Part shown: positions 11,559 through 23,300 of the stretch, one piece after another
How positions within the stretch are numbered: position 1 is the stretch's first letter
Layout: each line of letters begins with the position of its first letter
Source of the DNA: Balanoglossus misakiensis
Lineage: Eukaryota; Hemichordata
Length of the DNA: 64,000 bases
Direction: 5' to 3'
Assembly: GCA_040954595.2 (NCBI GenBank)
Contig: CM082588.2
Coordinates: 372,001-436,000, forward strand
The notes under the pieces: generated by a model
What the model saw: only the letters and a program-made list of their open reading frames with translations
Databases searched by the model: none
What the model was told of the DNA's origin: nothing
Program-made: the position numbers and the translations under genes

Positions 11559-13988
11559 ATGCGAAGTCAGTCATGGGTAGTTTGTCATAGGTAGAGTAGT
11601 TGTGACAGGCATGCTATAGTCTCGCTGCAGTTCAGAGACATAGACACCCATTGGATAGTGTAAGAGAATATAGCCAAGGTATCCATCCTTTCATCCAATC
11701 AGGTCTGTCAGCAGTTTGGCCAGAAGGCCTGCCTACTCTCAGAAGAATACATGACAGAATCTGTTGATGTGATTTGGTTTGATGTGTATTTAAACGCACT
11801 AACTTCAAAGGTTTAAAAAACCCTTTCATGGAGATTGAATGCTGACCAAAATTGATCAGTCTGATAAAAAAAATGTCATATGGAATGTTTTGAAAACATT
11901 CAGAATTTTACTCACCATATTAGTTGCTGACAATATTAAATTGATCAGCAGGCTTTGGAGTACATCTCTGTATGTACATTTTAGACTTTATCCATACAAC
12001 ATGACTTATGCTAAATGCTTCTTTATAATGAAATATATATGTTTTTTATGTATTGTTGAATGAGTTTTTGTCAGTTTTCCTGTTTGCAAGTAGTTTTATT
12101 AAGTAGGTTATTTGAAAACTTGTGGTTTTACTGCCTCGTTCTCTTGTTAATGTGTTGGAAGAAAATGTCAAATTTTCTCTGTCATCACCATGGCAATTCC
12201 ATCTGATAAGTTTCCTTATAGTTGTCATAGTAACATCCCAGTCTTTGCAATGATTTTGTCACCAAATATTTCCACCAAATCAATGGCAAATACCGGTACT
12301 TTTTCCATTTGTCCAAAGCTTAGGTTGGATTGTTTAAAAATCAGGAATGGTTTTAATATTGGAAATGTGTGTCACTTACACCGACACACAGTATACAGCG
12401 TACAAACTTTCAATATGGTGCTGATTATAGCTTGAATATAACCTTCTGAAATATTACAAACAAGAACATCAGAATGTTTTCCAAGATTTTACTCTTGAAG
12501 TTTAGAATATTTTGTATTCATTGGAACAGTTTGTGTATTTGTTTGTGTATGGAATCAACTGAAAAATCTCTTTTGAGCAGAAATAGATATAGTCCAAATC
12601 TGTTGGACTCCTTGCTGATAAAAATTTTCTTTGATGACAAAGCAAGTTTTCTGAAAGGGAGAAAAACTATTATTACAACCAAAATACTCAGAAACTCATT
12701 TTGCACCTTCAATATTCTTATACATAGCAATATTTAACAGCTATTGGTAATGTGACACCTTCCTAATTAATTGATATTATAGCTTATACCTATATTTCTA
12801 TGTTTTTTAAAGTTTTTGCTTTTATATTGGCTTTTATATGCACACAGATATCATGTTATGTAATTATAGTAATTGTAATATTTGAGATGTTTTGAATACA
12901 CAGTATATCATTACAGATATGTGCCAAGCAGAATTGTTGTGCTGTGAACGTTTCTTAGCCTCTGCTGCATCAATTCCCAAGCTGTCACTCAAATGCTTTG
13001 ACCATTACTTGATCGACATTTCATAAACGTGAATCGGGCTCAAACTCGATTCTGAACGGTGGTGGCGCTCTCACCTTGCAAAGTCGGTGGGCCAGGAAAG
13101 GGCGATGGAACATCGAAAACATGTCCGCCCTCGAATGTATAAAAGAAAAAAACTTCATGGCCGATTATGTTTGTGCTGATACGTGTATCTGTTTACTTAC
13201 AGGGGTTTTACAGCTTTCAAACTATTTCTTTTACATCGATTTTGTCTCTTGTATTAGCATTTAATGCGCAACTTGAAAATCGACAAACAAGAAAGTCACA
13301 AAAGAAACTTAGAATCTTCAAGCCCACATGTTGTAAACTAAATGTGCACTCAATGTAATTAACGAAGAGATTGGCATTCCTCTATCGATGTCATACTCCC
13401 GCCAAAACATTAGTATGCAAGTCAACAGGTGACTTTCTTTCATTCGAATTGGATTCTCATGCAAATTTTCGGTGGAAATGCAAATTTGCCAGCCTGAATG
13501 TGTCAAAATCGCTTCTGATCTGGGGAAAACGATCATTCTCACTTTCCCTTTGAACAACCGCGGAAGTCCAGAACCGATCGAGGCACCGAACTTGGCAGTT
13601 TGATACCAGGAGTGGACTGATCGCCTCAGAAAAGACGATTCCAGCGGAGATCGATCGGGAATATATCTAAGGTGGGTGGGTGCGAATGTCGATTGGTGAA
13701 ACTGTTCTGATTTTACCGGTAAACAATGAATACTATTCCATAGTTGATCACAAACGGGCGAAAATGGTTTTTCCTTGGGGGTTTTCTCGACCGAACCTTT
13801 CATGCGTGATTGTGCCACCGGACATCAAGCCTGATCGCCAACTCGAGAAGAAGAAATAAGTCCAAACCCAGTCAACAATCCCGATTTGGAGACGAGACCC
13901 GTCCGATTGATCGTGATCGTGATCGCGTTCTTTCTTTCTTGCAGGACGATAAAACTGACCATTGGCGTTGACAGTCAAAAGCATAACA
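11559..13988. other. 3' UTR of the DED-TIR gene plus intergenic DNA
   Basis: AT-rich sequence follows the DED-TIR stop codon. No AATAAA close to the stop was found; an ATTAAA at about 11935 is one possible poly(A) signal. The right part (13.0-14.0 kb) is richer in CG and probably contains the sulfotransferase promoter and 5' UTR. A 166-codon minus frame at 13318-13818 has no recognisable features and is not called. Confidence 0.45.
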
Positions 13989-15464
13989 ATGAGAACGATT
14001 ATTGGGAAAAAACTTTCAACGTTCTTGAAAATAGTAATTGGATTTAATATGTGCATGTTTGCCATCCATTACAATACAGGTAAGTACTTTTTTAGTTCAA
14101 CTACCAATTTAGGCCAAAATATCTGCGAGACGAACACAAAGCGCGCTACCAGTACATGTTTTAAATCAGTTTGCGATGATGTAAAGTAGTCACTGATATA
14201 CAGGTGTGTACCAGGTGTACGGATGACAACTGACGACTCAACTGGGGGCGAGGGTGACAGGGGCAAAGCGCAGCGCCTCGGAAGGCCTATCCTCACTGCT
14301 TGAAGCATAAGTCAGGTGCACCTGTTTGACAAAAGAACTGACCAATCACTCCTTTTCTTTCTTTCAGTCAAATTGACACAGCTCAAAGGAGGCATCACTT
14401 CTTTTCATGTATCCAACCGAGATTTTTACTTTGCAATGGTAAGTTCGCGCAGCTTGCAAGACCATGCAGGCTTGTTAACATTTTTTGGAGTTTTTTTGCA
14501 TGTTCGTCACTCAATCCGCTTGTAAATAAACTATTCCAAGAAATATTCTTCTGGAGTGACGTGGTATTTTCTCCTTGATAGAACACTAGCTGGATACATT
14601 TCCTGTTATGCATATGCATACAAAATGGCATGAAACTTGTGGTTACTTTTTCAGAATTCAACGAACGATGTTTATGAAAACAGACGACGGCTGGTACACG
14701 ATGCATGCCTGGACCACTACACAGACAACGACAAGGTGGACTATGGACGGATACTGGTAGACCCGGCGCATTCCATTATGTATTGTCAGGTTGAGAAAGT
14801 AGGCAGTTCCAATTGGCTGCGTACGTTCCTCATTCTGGCCGGCGTGTTTTCGGTCAACGACACCATTCCTTGGAGCAGCATACCCAAAGTGTATGACCAC
14901 TACAGGCGACTGAGCCAACATGTCAACACCGAGCGCTTGGAATTCCTCAAGCAGTACACTAAGTTCATTTTCGTTCGACATCCCTTCAATCGGCTCCTGT
15001 CGGCGTACGCGAACAAGTTTGAGCGTCAACCGAGCAAGGAACTGATCGCCGACATTCAGCAAGAACTCCGGATAACACCGGAGTCGAATTCCTCCTCCGT
15101 TTTGGCTTTCCAAGACTTCGTGCGGTACTTGATCCTGACCCGCGAATCTGCCGAAACCTGGAACATCCACTACCGACCGATCTATTACCTGTGTTATCCC
15201 TGCAACGTTACGTATGACATCATAGGACAAATGGAAACCATCGCCGACGATTCATCATACATCCTAAATAATAAGATGGGCGTCGACTTCGAATTTCCCA
15301 ACTTTGTGCCCGGACGAACCAACAGCTCTCAGTCAGACATTCTCTACAAATACTTCAGTACACTAACAATACAACAAGTGCACGGACTCTACAAGATTTA
15401 TGAACTGGATTTCAAGCTTTTTGGATATCAGATGCCGAGTTTTCTGAATGTGACCATATCATGA
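13989..15464 (+). CDS. Golgi carbohydrate sulfotransferase, HNK-1/CHST8-14 family (Sulfotransfer_2)
   Basis: Exons 13989-14079, 14368-14438 and 14655-15464 join in phase to about 323 aa. The N terminus is short and basic, followed by a hydrophobic signal anchor (FLKIVIGFNMCMFAIHY), giving type II Golgi topology. The lumenal domain has the 5'-phosphosulfate-binding loop VEKVGSSNW and the 3'-phosphate-binding segment FIFVRHPFNRLLSAYANKF, and ends with LYKIYELDFKLFGY, typical of this family. It should transfer sulfate from PAPS to a glycan. The acceptor (HNK-1 glucuronate, GalNAc, chondroitin or dermatan) cannot be told from sequence. Several NxS/T sites are present (NSSS, NVTY, NSSQ, NVTI). The length matches the family, and the frame starting TTG upstream of the ATG is not needed. 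Confidence 0.92.
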
Positions 15465-15764
15465 TTTTGTCAGAAATACTGTGCAAAACTAGAACACAAA
15501 GAGTTTTTATAGGATAGTTATGAAATAACCAGTTATTATTCTCGCCATCCAAATCCCACCATGAGTTAGAAAACACTTACGCATTCGCCAATATGCAAAT
15601 ATAACTACTGTTACCATGGTGCGGAAAATTAAAATATAGCCAATCAGATTTTCAGCGAGCGGTACACGAGAAAAAAAGTGTGCCATCACATGACATTCGA
15701 AGAGATAAATCATTTGACCATTCAATTGATATATGGACTAGTAAAGCTGATTCCTTTATTGTAA

Positions 15765-15806
15765 AATAAAACCCATTACAAACGTTTTGAATTATAATAC
15801 AATAAA
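15765..15806 (+). terminator. Two AATAAA poly(A) signals after the sulfotransferase gene
   Basis: AATAAA occurs at 15765-15770 and again at 15801-15806, about 300-340 nt after the stop codon at 15464, which would give a 3' UTR of ordinary size. Confidence 0.6.
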
Positions 15807-16280
15807 GCTATTTTGATATATTTGCTTTTCACTCCATCAATTATCAATTGTCTGGGTTCTCATCCTGCGCCAGACTTGCTTTGCACCTTTGACCTACTCC
15901 ATAACTAGAAAGGAGGATTCTGTCACATGCTGGTCGATGATGTTATTTTCGTGTCGTCCAACCATTCATGATTGCAGACTGTTCAGACCATGATGAATGC
16001 GCTGTATGCAACATATTTGCGTTTGTATATCAGTAAACTACTGTTTATAACAATAGGCCGTAATATTGGTTCGGCGAGTGTGTGGGGTGACTGTGATTCT
16101 AGTTATCTCTGGTCACAGGGACTCTACTCTGGTCAATCGTCCTCGACCCTGACCAGTTTTGGTCCTCGAGTACTTCATAGGGGGCGCGCTCGATACCCTG
16201 CCTTATCAGTAACCTTTGACCCTGAAAGTCGATCTTGGTGACTGACCGAAGACAATACCAGTTGCAGGGATTTCCACAGA
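15807..16280. promoter_or_regulatory. Intergenic region and likely K2P promoter/5' UTR
   Basis: This short gap separates the sulfotransferase poly(A) signals from the K2P start codon. No TATA box or conserved element was recognised. Promoter function is inferred only from position. Confidence 0.3.
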
Positions 16281-18821
16281 ATGGCGGAGCGGTTTGAAAG
16301 CGGTCCGAAGAAGCCTGCGTTTGAACCAGACACGCAAGGAAGGGAAGATACAGTTTACATGGAAAATGCCACCCTTTGTAGGACGGTGTGTCGGCCGTAT
16401 TGTATCTCGTGGGTGATAATACTTGGGTACATTTTGTTAGGTGGGCTAATCTTTAAGCTAGTTGAAACTCCACCACCGCCGAGTAACGTTGGCGTTGGGC
16501 AAAACTTCAATTCATCACAGCCCGAAACAGAAGTGGCAGTCAGCTCTGACATTCAAGCGAACATCACCAGGGCCAACTTGATCAAAAGTCTCCGTGACAC
16601 GTTGGTGGAGAACGAGACAAACTGGGCTGCCATTGCGGAAGACCTTCTTCTTGAGTACGAGACTCTACTGCGGTCACGGGAAGTCGAACCAAGGCCAATA
16701 GGTGACGACAGTGTTTACCAAACTGACAACGCATTCGCTGACTGGTTAAATTCGTGTTTCTTCTGTTTGACAGTGGTTACTACAATTGGTAAGTCCTTGC
16801 GTGTGTGTGTGTCTCTCTCTCTCTGTTTGTACTTTACTCTACTTTACATAATTCTTCGATGACAGCACGACTTACTAGTAGTATGCAAATTTACTTTGTA
16901 CATGCCTACATGGGTGTGTTCCAAAATTCGTTCATGCGAAACTCTTTCCTGTGAAATATAGCACTGGTATAAAACATGACACGTTCTTGGACGTGAATAA
17001 CATAAGACAATAACTGTAACTGACACTTTACGTCAAGACGGGTTTCCCTTTCGTGTTACGTAATACAATGTAAGGCGTAGGCAAGTAATGCGACGACACG
17101 TCGACATTGTCTAGACTCTCAATACGTTACCACGTGGAAACAGAAATATCGTCGTAGAACACGTTTGCAGTAAATACCATATATTCAGTTGGGGCAGTGC
17201 ACAGTTTCTATATTTTGTTCGGCAGCTGTGCAGTAATCACAATCTTAAGCGTATAATAAAAAAATCGTGTATTGTTAAGTATGCTACCATAGTAGTGTAC
17301 TATTGTTTGGTTTCAATGAGAACTGACATCAGTATGACTGTGTTAGTGATCTGTCAGAAGATAAAAACAATGGAATGCGTGCCCGCTGGTGAAAAGTCAG
17401 CTCATCTCACTGTGGAGAGAGGATAGTTAAGCTGACTATGAGCTGACTTGTTACCATTGTGAATATTGATATGACAGCCAGATGTGACGTTGCGCTGCTT
17501 TTTTTCTCATATACCATTTTGACGGAATTCTTCCGGATCTGGCGCGTTCAAAAGCGGTCTTTCCTATACAAGGAGGAGTTGATCCGTAAAAACCGGCAAT
17601 TCGGCATCTTTAAGAAAGAAGCTAAACGAACCAAAAGAAGCAACAAGAATAAATTAATATATTAAGAAATTAGCGCCCTCTTATTATGCGCATAAGTCAT
17701 TTCACAAGTGATCACGAAAAGAACGTTATATTCAGGTACGTATTTCATGCAATGAAATGCATTTTACACTGTCGAGAGATCCATCAAAGACCATGTTACA
17801 GGTTGTTGCTTCATGTTACCGACATAATTCGTCTACCAACTGGGACAGGAAACCAACTCAGATCCGCTCAATGTAATCATTATTGATCGTGTTTTCTTTT
17901 CTTTCAGGTTATGGCCACATGTTTCCACTGACACCGCTGGGGCAGGTAGTTTGCATATTCTACGCCGGTTTCGGGATTCCCATTTTTTTCCTGTACCTCG
18001 CTAAACTTGGTGAACTTTGTGCCGTCCCGGTGAAAAGAGCCTATGTCCTCTTCTCACGTTGTCTCAAGAGATCCAGCGGGACTGAGAAAACTGAAAAGAA
18101 TGACAGTAAAAGTAAAACTGAACATCACGAGCTTGATGATTTCCCGACAGGTATAGACAACTCAAGTTACGTTGCAGAAAATGACGTAGACAAATTAAAC
18201 CGTGATCTTGAGAATGGCCTGCTTACAGGTATGACGTCAGCCGAATATTTCAAGGACGATTCCCTTCTCTCGGATGACTTAGGATCATCGGACCAGAATG
18301 AAGTTGACCTTGGATGTTCGAATTCAGTTCGCAGCGAGTATTCGTCTGAAAAGGGTAGAAGTGACGATGAGACAGACCCGTTTTTAGAGCCAGAGACGAC
18401 AAATTCTTGTCCGAAACCACCACGCCAAAATTCCCTCTCGTCAATAAACGGTTATAAAAACGATACTTCAGAAGTCGATAGTCTCGACGGAGAAGTTCCT
18501 GTCGTAGTTTTGTCTCTTATACTCCTTGTATATATTCTGATATGTTCGGCAGTGTTTTCGTCCGTGGAGAACTGGTCTTACATCGAATCTATTTATTTTT
18601 GCGTCATCACATTTTCAACCATTGGTTTTGGAGATTACGTACCGGGTCACGACCGTGCCGTAAAACAGCTTTTTGTCGCCTGCTACATCATTCTGGGTAT
18701 GCTCATCACGTCAGCGTGCATTAATCTGTCACAGAAAAGAATCGGAATATTTGCCAGATCTTTTTTTAATTTTAACTGTCGATACTGTAACAAACAGTCG
18801 TCTTGCAGTTGTTGTGGATAA
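16281..18821 (+). CDS. Two-pore-domain potassium channel, TRESK (KCNK18)-like layout
   Basis: Exons 16281-16788 and 17908-18821 join to 473 aa. Order: M1 (CISWVIILGYILLGGLIF), a long extracellular cap with N-glycosylation sites, P1 filter TTIGYGH (about residues 167-172), M2 (FYAGFGIPIFFLYLAKLGE), a cytosolic loop of about 150 residues, M3 (VVVLSLILLVYILICSAVF), P2 filter STIGFGD, M4 (FVACYIILGMLITSACINL) and a tail of only about 30 residues rich in Cys (NCRYCNKQSSCSCCG). Both filters are intact, so it should conduct a K+ leak current at the plasma membrane. A long M2-M3 loop with a short tail is the TRESK arrangement; other K2Ps usually show the reverse. The loop is acidic and Ser-rich and holds PPRQNSLSS, a possible kinase/14-3-3 site. 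The intron splits the Gly codon of P1 GYG. Confidence 0.93.
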
Positions 18822-19108
18822 TTTCGTTTATGGTCATATCGTCACGGTTGTCAAGGAAACAAATCGGTCATTTTAACGCACAAATGATACGCATGGAGAC
18901 ATTCCAAAATGTGCCTGTAAGAGTGTAGCCTCGTCCTCAACACTTTTATTCATGCCACGGGAACTTTGGCATGGATTTGAACTTTGCCAAGATAATTTTA
19001 ATTTTATTCGGGTTGTGTCAATCCATCCAAAGCTTTTAAAGGTATATTTACGCATGTACAATTTAAGATTTTATATGGAGTTATGTGGAATACCTAAGAA
19101 TATTGAGC

Positions 19109-19114
19109 AATAAA
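19109..19114 (+). terminator. AATAAA poly(A) signal of the K2P gene
   Basis: AATAAA lies 288 nt after the K2P stop codon, followed by T-rich sequence (GGTTTATTTTAATGG). It is the first such hexamer downstream of the stop. Confidence 0.6.
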
Positions 19115-20309
19115 GGTTTATTTTAATGGTATTTCAGACTCACCCAGCTCTAATGGACTCGTCCAGACATTTTATTCTTAAGTCGTTTGTCACGTTTATC
19201 ACGTAGTCGTGTGTCCAAAATACACCTTTATCTGATAATCTTGAACGACAAATCACGGATGTTTCCTACGCACTTGAATTCCCGAGGGATCCTGTTGCTC
19301 GTTTTCCCAATACTGTTGAAATAGATAATCGGTTCGCCTTCTGTGATAAGGAGGTGTTTGAGGACAACTCTGCATTTCCATGAATAATCCGCTATAAACG
19401 AAGACGTGTTTCAGCCGTGCAGCGTGCTGCATGCCTGATGAAGACGACTTTGAGATTACCATAGTCTACATTGTGATGCGTAAAAGAAACTTTTATCGGA
19501 ACTTTCATGCAAGTATTTTGATGAAAGTTTTATGCATTTATACCATTGCCAGAAAACATGGGTGTACTGCCGCTTGGTGGCGCAATAAACAAATATTTGA
19601 GTGAATGGCACCGTGACCTTTATGATTTATGAAATGAAACTTAAGCTTCGAGAAATAACAAGCTCTCAGTTTACACAGGGACAAACATTTGATATCGCCT
19701 CTTATCTCGCAATCTTGCACTAACCACGATTTATGCAGAGGGTATTGAAGGAGACAGAAAGTAGAGCCTGGGATGTCAGCTGTAAAATGTATAGTTTAAA
19801 TCAGACTCCCGTTGCCGGGGAAACGCCAAGGATGGTGCATTATACTTTACGAATCTCATAAATACTTCACACCAAGAGACAGATTTGGAGCTTGAATTAA
19901 TCAATTCCCTTCGCATTTCCGGATAGTTTTGTCTTAGTAACGATACACTGTCATCGAATACTGGAAAATTAATGTATTTTGTATGTTACATTTATGCGCA
20001 TTATAGCAAATATATCTTCAGCGGTTGAATTATAGTGTTGTTGTTTTGAATATTGGTTCGTTCGCATAAAATTGGCACATTCCAAATATACCCCCGACAT
20101 GAATAGACTGGTTTGCCCTTCCTGGTAATAATCAGGGGTTATAGGTTATATACACGTAACGCCTCGAAACTTAAACATTTTCTCCAACAGCGCAACAGCG
20201 GGTGGCTTGTCCACTCTACCTCTTTAGCTGGTGTCGCTGAACAGAAATCAGGGCGAATCGAATCCACCCACGGGAAAAGTTTTACAAACGAGGCGTGCAG
20301 CTGCGCAAC
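19115..20309. other. Intergenic region before the aminopeptidase gene
   Basis: No gene is recognised on either strand. The last 150 bp or so probably contain the aminopeptidase 5' UTR. No TATA box is evident and no repeat family was recognised. Confidence 0.4.
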
Positions 20310-23300
20310 ATGGCTAAGTCTCAGCCCCCGCAACAGTTTTACGTCAGTGCTGTCGCTGGCGTGGTGGCAATTTTAACCGCCGCTGCTCTTGTATCAGGAA
20401 GCGGGTTGCTCGCTTACTTTCTCCGACCATACGGCTGCGAATTGTTGGAAGATGTGCGCGATCCCCGACCGACCGCGAGACCGTCGTCATCGCCGCTACC
20501 GACGACCGCACCGAAAGAACCCTGGGAGAATCACCGGCTCCCAGACACACTTGAGCCGCTCGTTTACAACCTGAAGATTAAAGTCGATCTTGACGAATTT
20601 GTGATTGGAGGGAGCTCGGAGATCACCTTCACTTGTAAAGCAGCAACAAGATTTGTGATTTTGCACACCAAATTGCAGGAGATTGACACGGAGACTGTGA
20701 AAGTATGGCGTCGATCGGACAGGCAAATTTTAGAGCAGTCGGCCACTCCGAGTGTATATCCACAGACCCAGTACCTTGTCATAAAACTGTCGATGACATT
20801 GGAAGAAAATATTGAGTACGTGGTAAAGGTTGAGTACACGGGGGACCTTCAAGATGATTTGATAGGAATATACAGAAGTTCGTATCTGAACGATCAAGAG
20901 GAACGAAGGTTGGTCAACAAAAATTGCTAGCATGACCTGTCTGACTTTTTTGTCGCGCAAGCTTGTTTCTCATAATCACCAATTTATTTCTAGAAACTCA
21001 CTCACTATAAATATTTGTGAACATATGGCATATATAAATAACACTATTATAATAAACGGTACTTGTCTAAACGAAGTTAATAGTGTATTCCATGTTTTTC
21101 AACGATTACACCCACGTATTTCAAGTAAAGATTGAAGCGCAACTTTTCTTCTCAACAGATACTTAGCGGCGTCATTTTTCTCGCCAGCCAACGCACGCAA
21201 GGCTTTCCCTTGCTTCGACGAACCAGCCATGAAGGCCAATATCACAACAACTCTGGTGCACAGACCGGAATACGTGGCGTTGTCTAACATGCCAGCGACG
21301 GGTCAAGTTAGCGACGGTGCTGGGTGGATGGAAACAACGTTTGAACAGACTCCAAAGATGTCCACCTATGTGGTGGGGTTCTTTGTCAGTGATTTTAAAC
21401 ACGTAACGAACACTTCAAGGGACAGAGTTGAGGTATGTTGTCATTCCACACTCGAATGCTTCCACCATGTCTACCATTTAAATGCATTTGACAAATCATG
21501 ACTTTTTACGCTTGTGGGGGGGGGGGGACAATATGGAAAGTGCAACTCTTGTTCTTGCATAGGCATTCGCTAAAGATCCGTGACCGGACGACTTCCTAAG
21601 ATAACGAAAATAAAAGAGCCACTTCTATAATGTTCGATTAACACTATCACTGAAATCCCAACCTATTATCAGACTACTTGTGCTCTAACGAAGTCATAAC
21701 ATTATACGTGTCTGGCTATCTGGACATTTCCCCCATTAAATGATAAAATCAGACTTCTCCAAGATCCCTTCAGTTCGTGACCAGAAAACAAACTCGTGTT
21801 ACTATAATGTGTTGATCACTATGGTAAAGAGAAAAGCCTGACAAGGTTTCCAATGTCTTGTATGTGTTTTTGGTCTACCAATAGTTTCGTATATGGGCAC
21901 GAGAAAACGCCATAGACCAGGTACAATACGCCATGGACATAGCGATTCCTATTCTCGAATATTTTGAAGATTATTTTGACATCAATTTTCCATTGCCGAA
22001 AATAGGTTAGTGTACTGTTCCATTACTACTGAGTATCCGCAAGCATCTTTGGTGCCTCTGAATTCTCTGTTTGTCGTCCTGTTATCGTGTATTTTTCGTT
22101 TCATAGTGCATATGTATGCTGCAGTGCCATAAAATATGAACCTAACTTTGGATCTACATATTCTCCACCAATTTTCTTTCCGTAGACATGGCAGCCACTC
22201 CTGATTATGGTGCAGGGGGCATGGAGAATTGGGGACTCATTAACTACAGAGAAAGTGCATTCTTATACGATCCCCGAAGCACCACGTCGGTTACAAAACG
22301 AAGGATCGCCTCTGTAGTTTCCCACGAACTGGCTCACCAGGTAAACCCATGAACAGTTTGAGTTGGTGGGAATTTTTTGGCTTTACAGATACGTCTAAAT
22401 CTTTAGGGAAGCCAGTACTGCTGCAGTCTAAGCGAGCGCGACGTTGATAGGTCAGACCCTATCTTAACTTTGTTTCCATGACCTGTGGTTTTCCTGCAGT
22501 GGTTCGGAAACTTAGCCACGCACTGGTGGTGGGAAGACCTGTGGCTGAAAGAAGGATTCGCCAGTTTTATGGAATACTATGGCGTTGACTTGGTTGAACC
22601 AAGCTGGAAGATAGTAAGTTTGATCAATGATATTATTAGTGAATGCAATTTGTAACTCACACTGTCAGTGATGTTTGTCAGTCGACTGCACTAAACTGTG
22701 CGTAGAATACAATGCATAATGTAACCGGACAGATAATGATTATTTGATTCGCATTGCAGTTAGACCAATTTTTGATCCTTGATCTTCACAACGCACTCAG
22801 TCTGGACGCGCTGCTGACATCACATCCGATCTCGGTGCCTGTCAATCAAGTGGATGAGATCAATTCCATATTTGATGCCATTTCATACAACAAGGTAAAT
22901 GCCCATGGTTGTATTGAAGGTATACAGTCATCCCCAAATTACATACGCCTATATATTATTTGTAGCTCTACGCAGTGTGAACAGAATCAGCAGTTGTTTT
23001 TTCTTTCAAAACTGTAATTGATTACTGGCAGGCTTTATCCACACAGTGTTGCACAGGTTTTTGTTTTGGTCAGGATAATTAATAAGCTTACATTTAACGT
23101 CCACCATTTTTTTACGCAGGGCGCATCTGTGATAAGAATGCTACGTTATTTCATTGGAGAAAGTACGTTCAAGAAAGGATTGAAAGTAGGTTCATGTAGA
23201 TGAGTCGACACATCATCGTTTTGAGCTTTCACGCAAACAGCTCCAACTGGAATACAAAGGAATGTGGACTCAGTACAATCAGAGACATTGCATCTTGAGA

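Noticed and set aside
13318-13818. Minus-strand frame of 166 codons upstream of the sulfotransferase
   Set aside because: No domain, no signal peptide and no matching splice sites; it sits in the likely promoter/5' UTR of the plus-strand gene.
14658-15230. Minus-strand frame of 190 codons
   Set aside because: It lies wholly antisense to the sulfotransferase catalytic exon, which carries all family motifs.
17459-17665. Plus-strand basic frame of 68 codons in the K2P intron
   Set aside because: No splice continuity with the channel exons and no recognised domain; likely chance.
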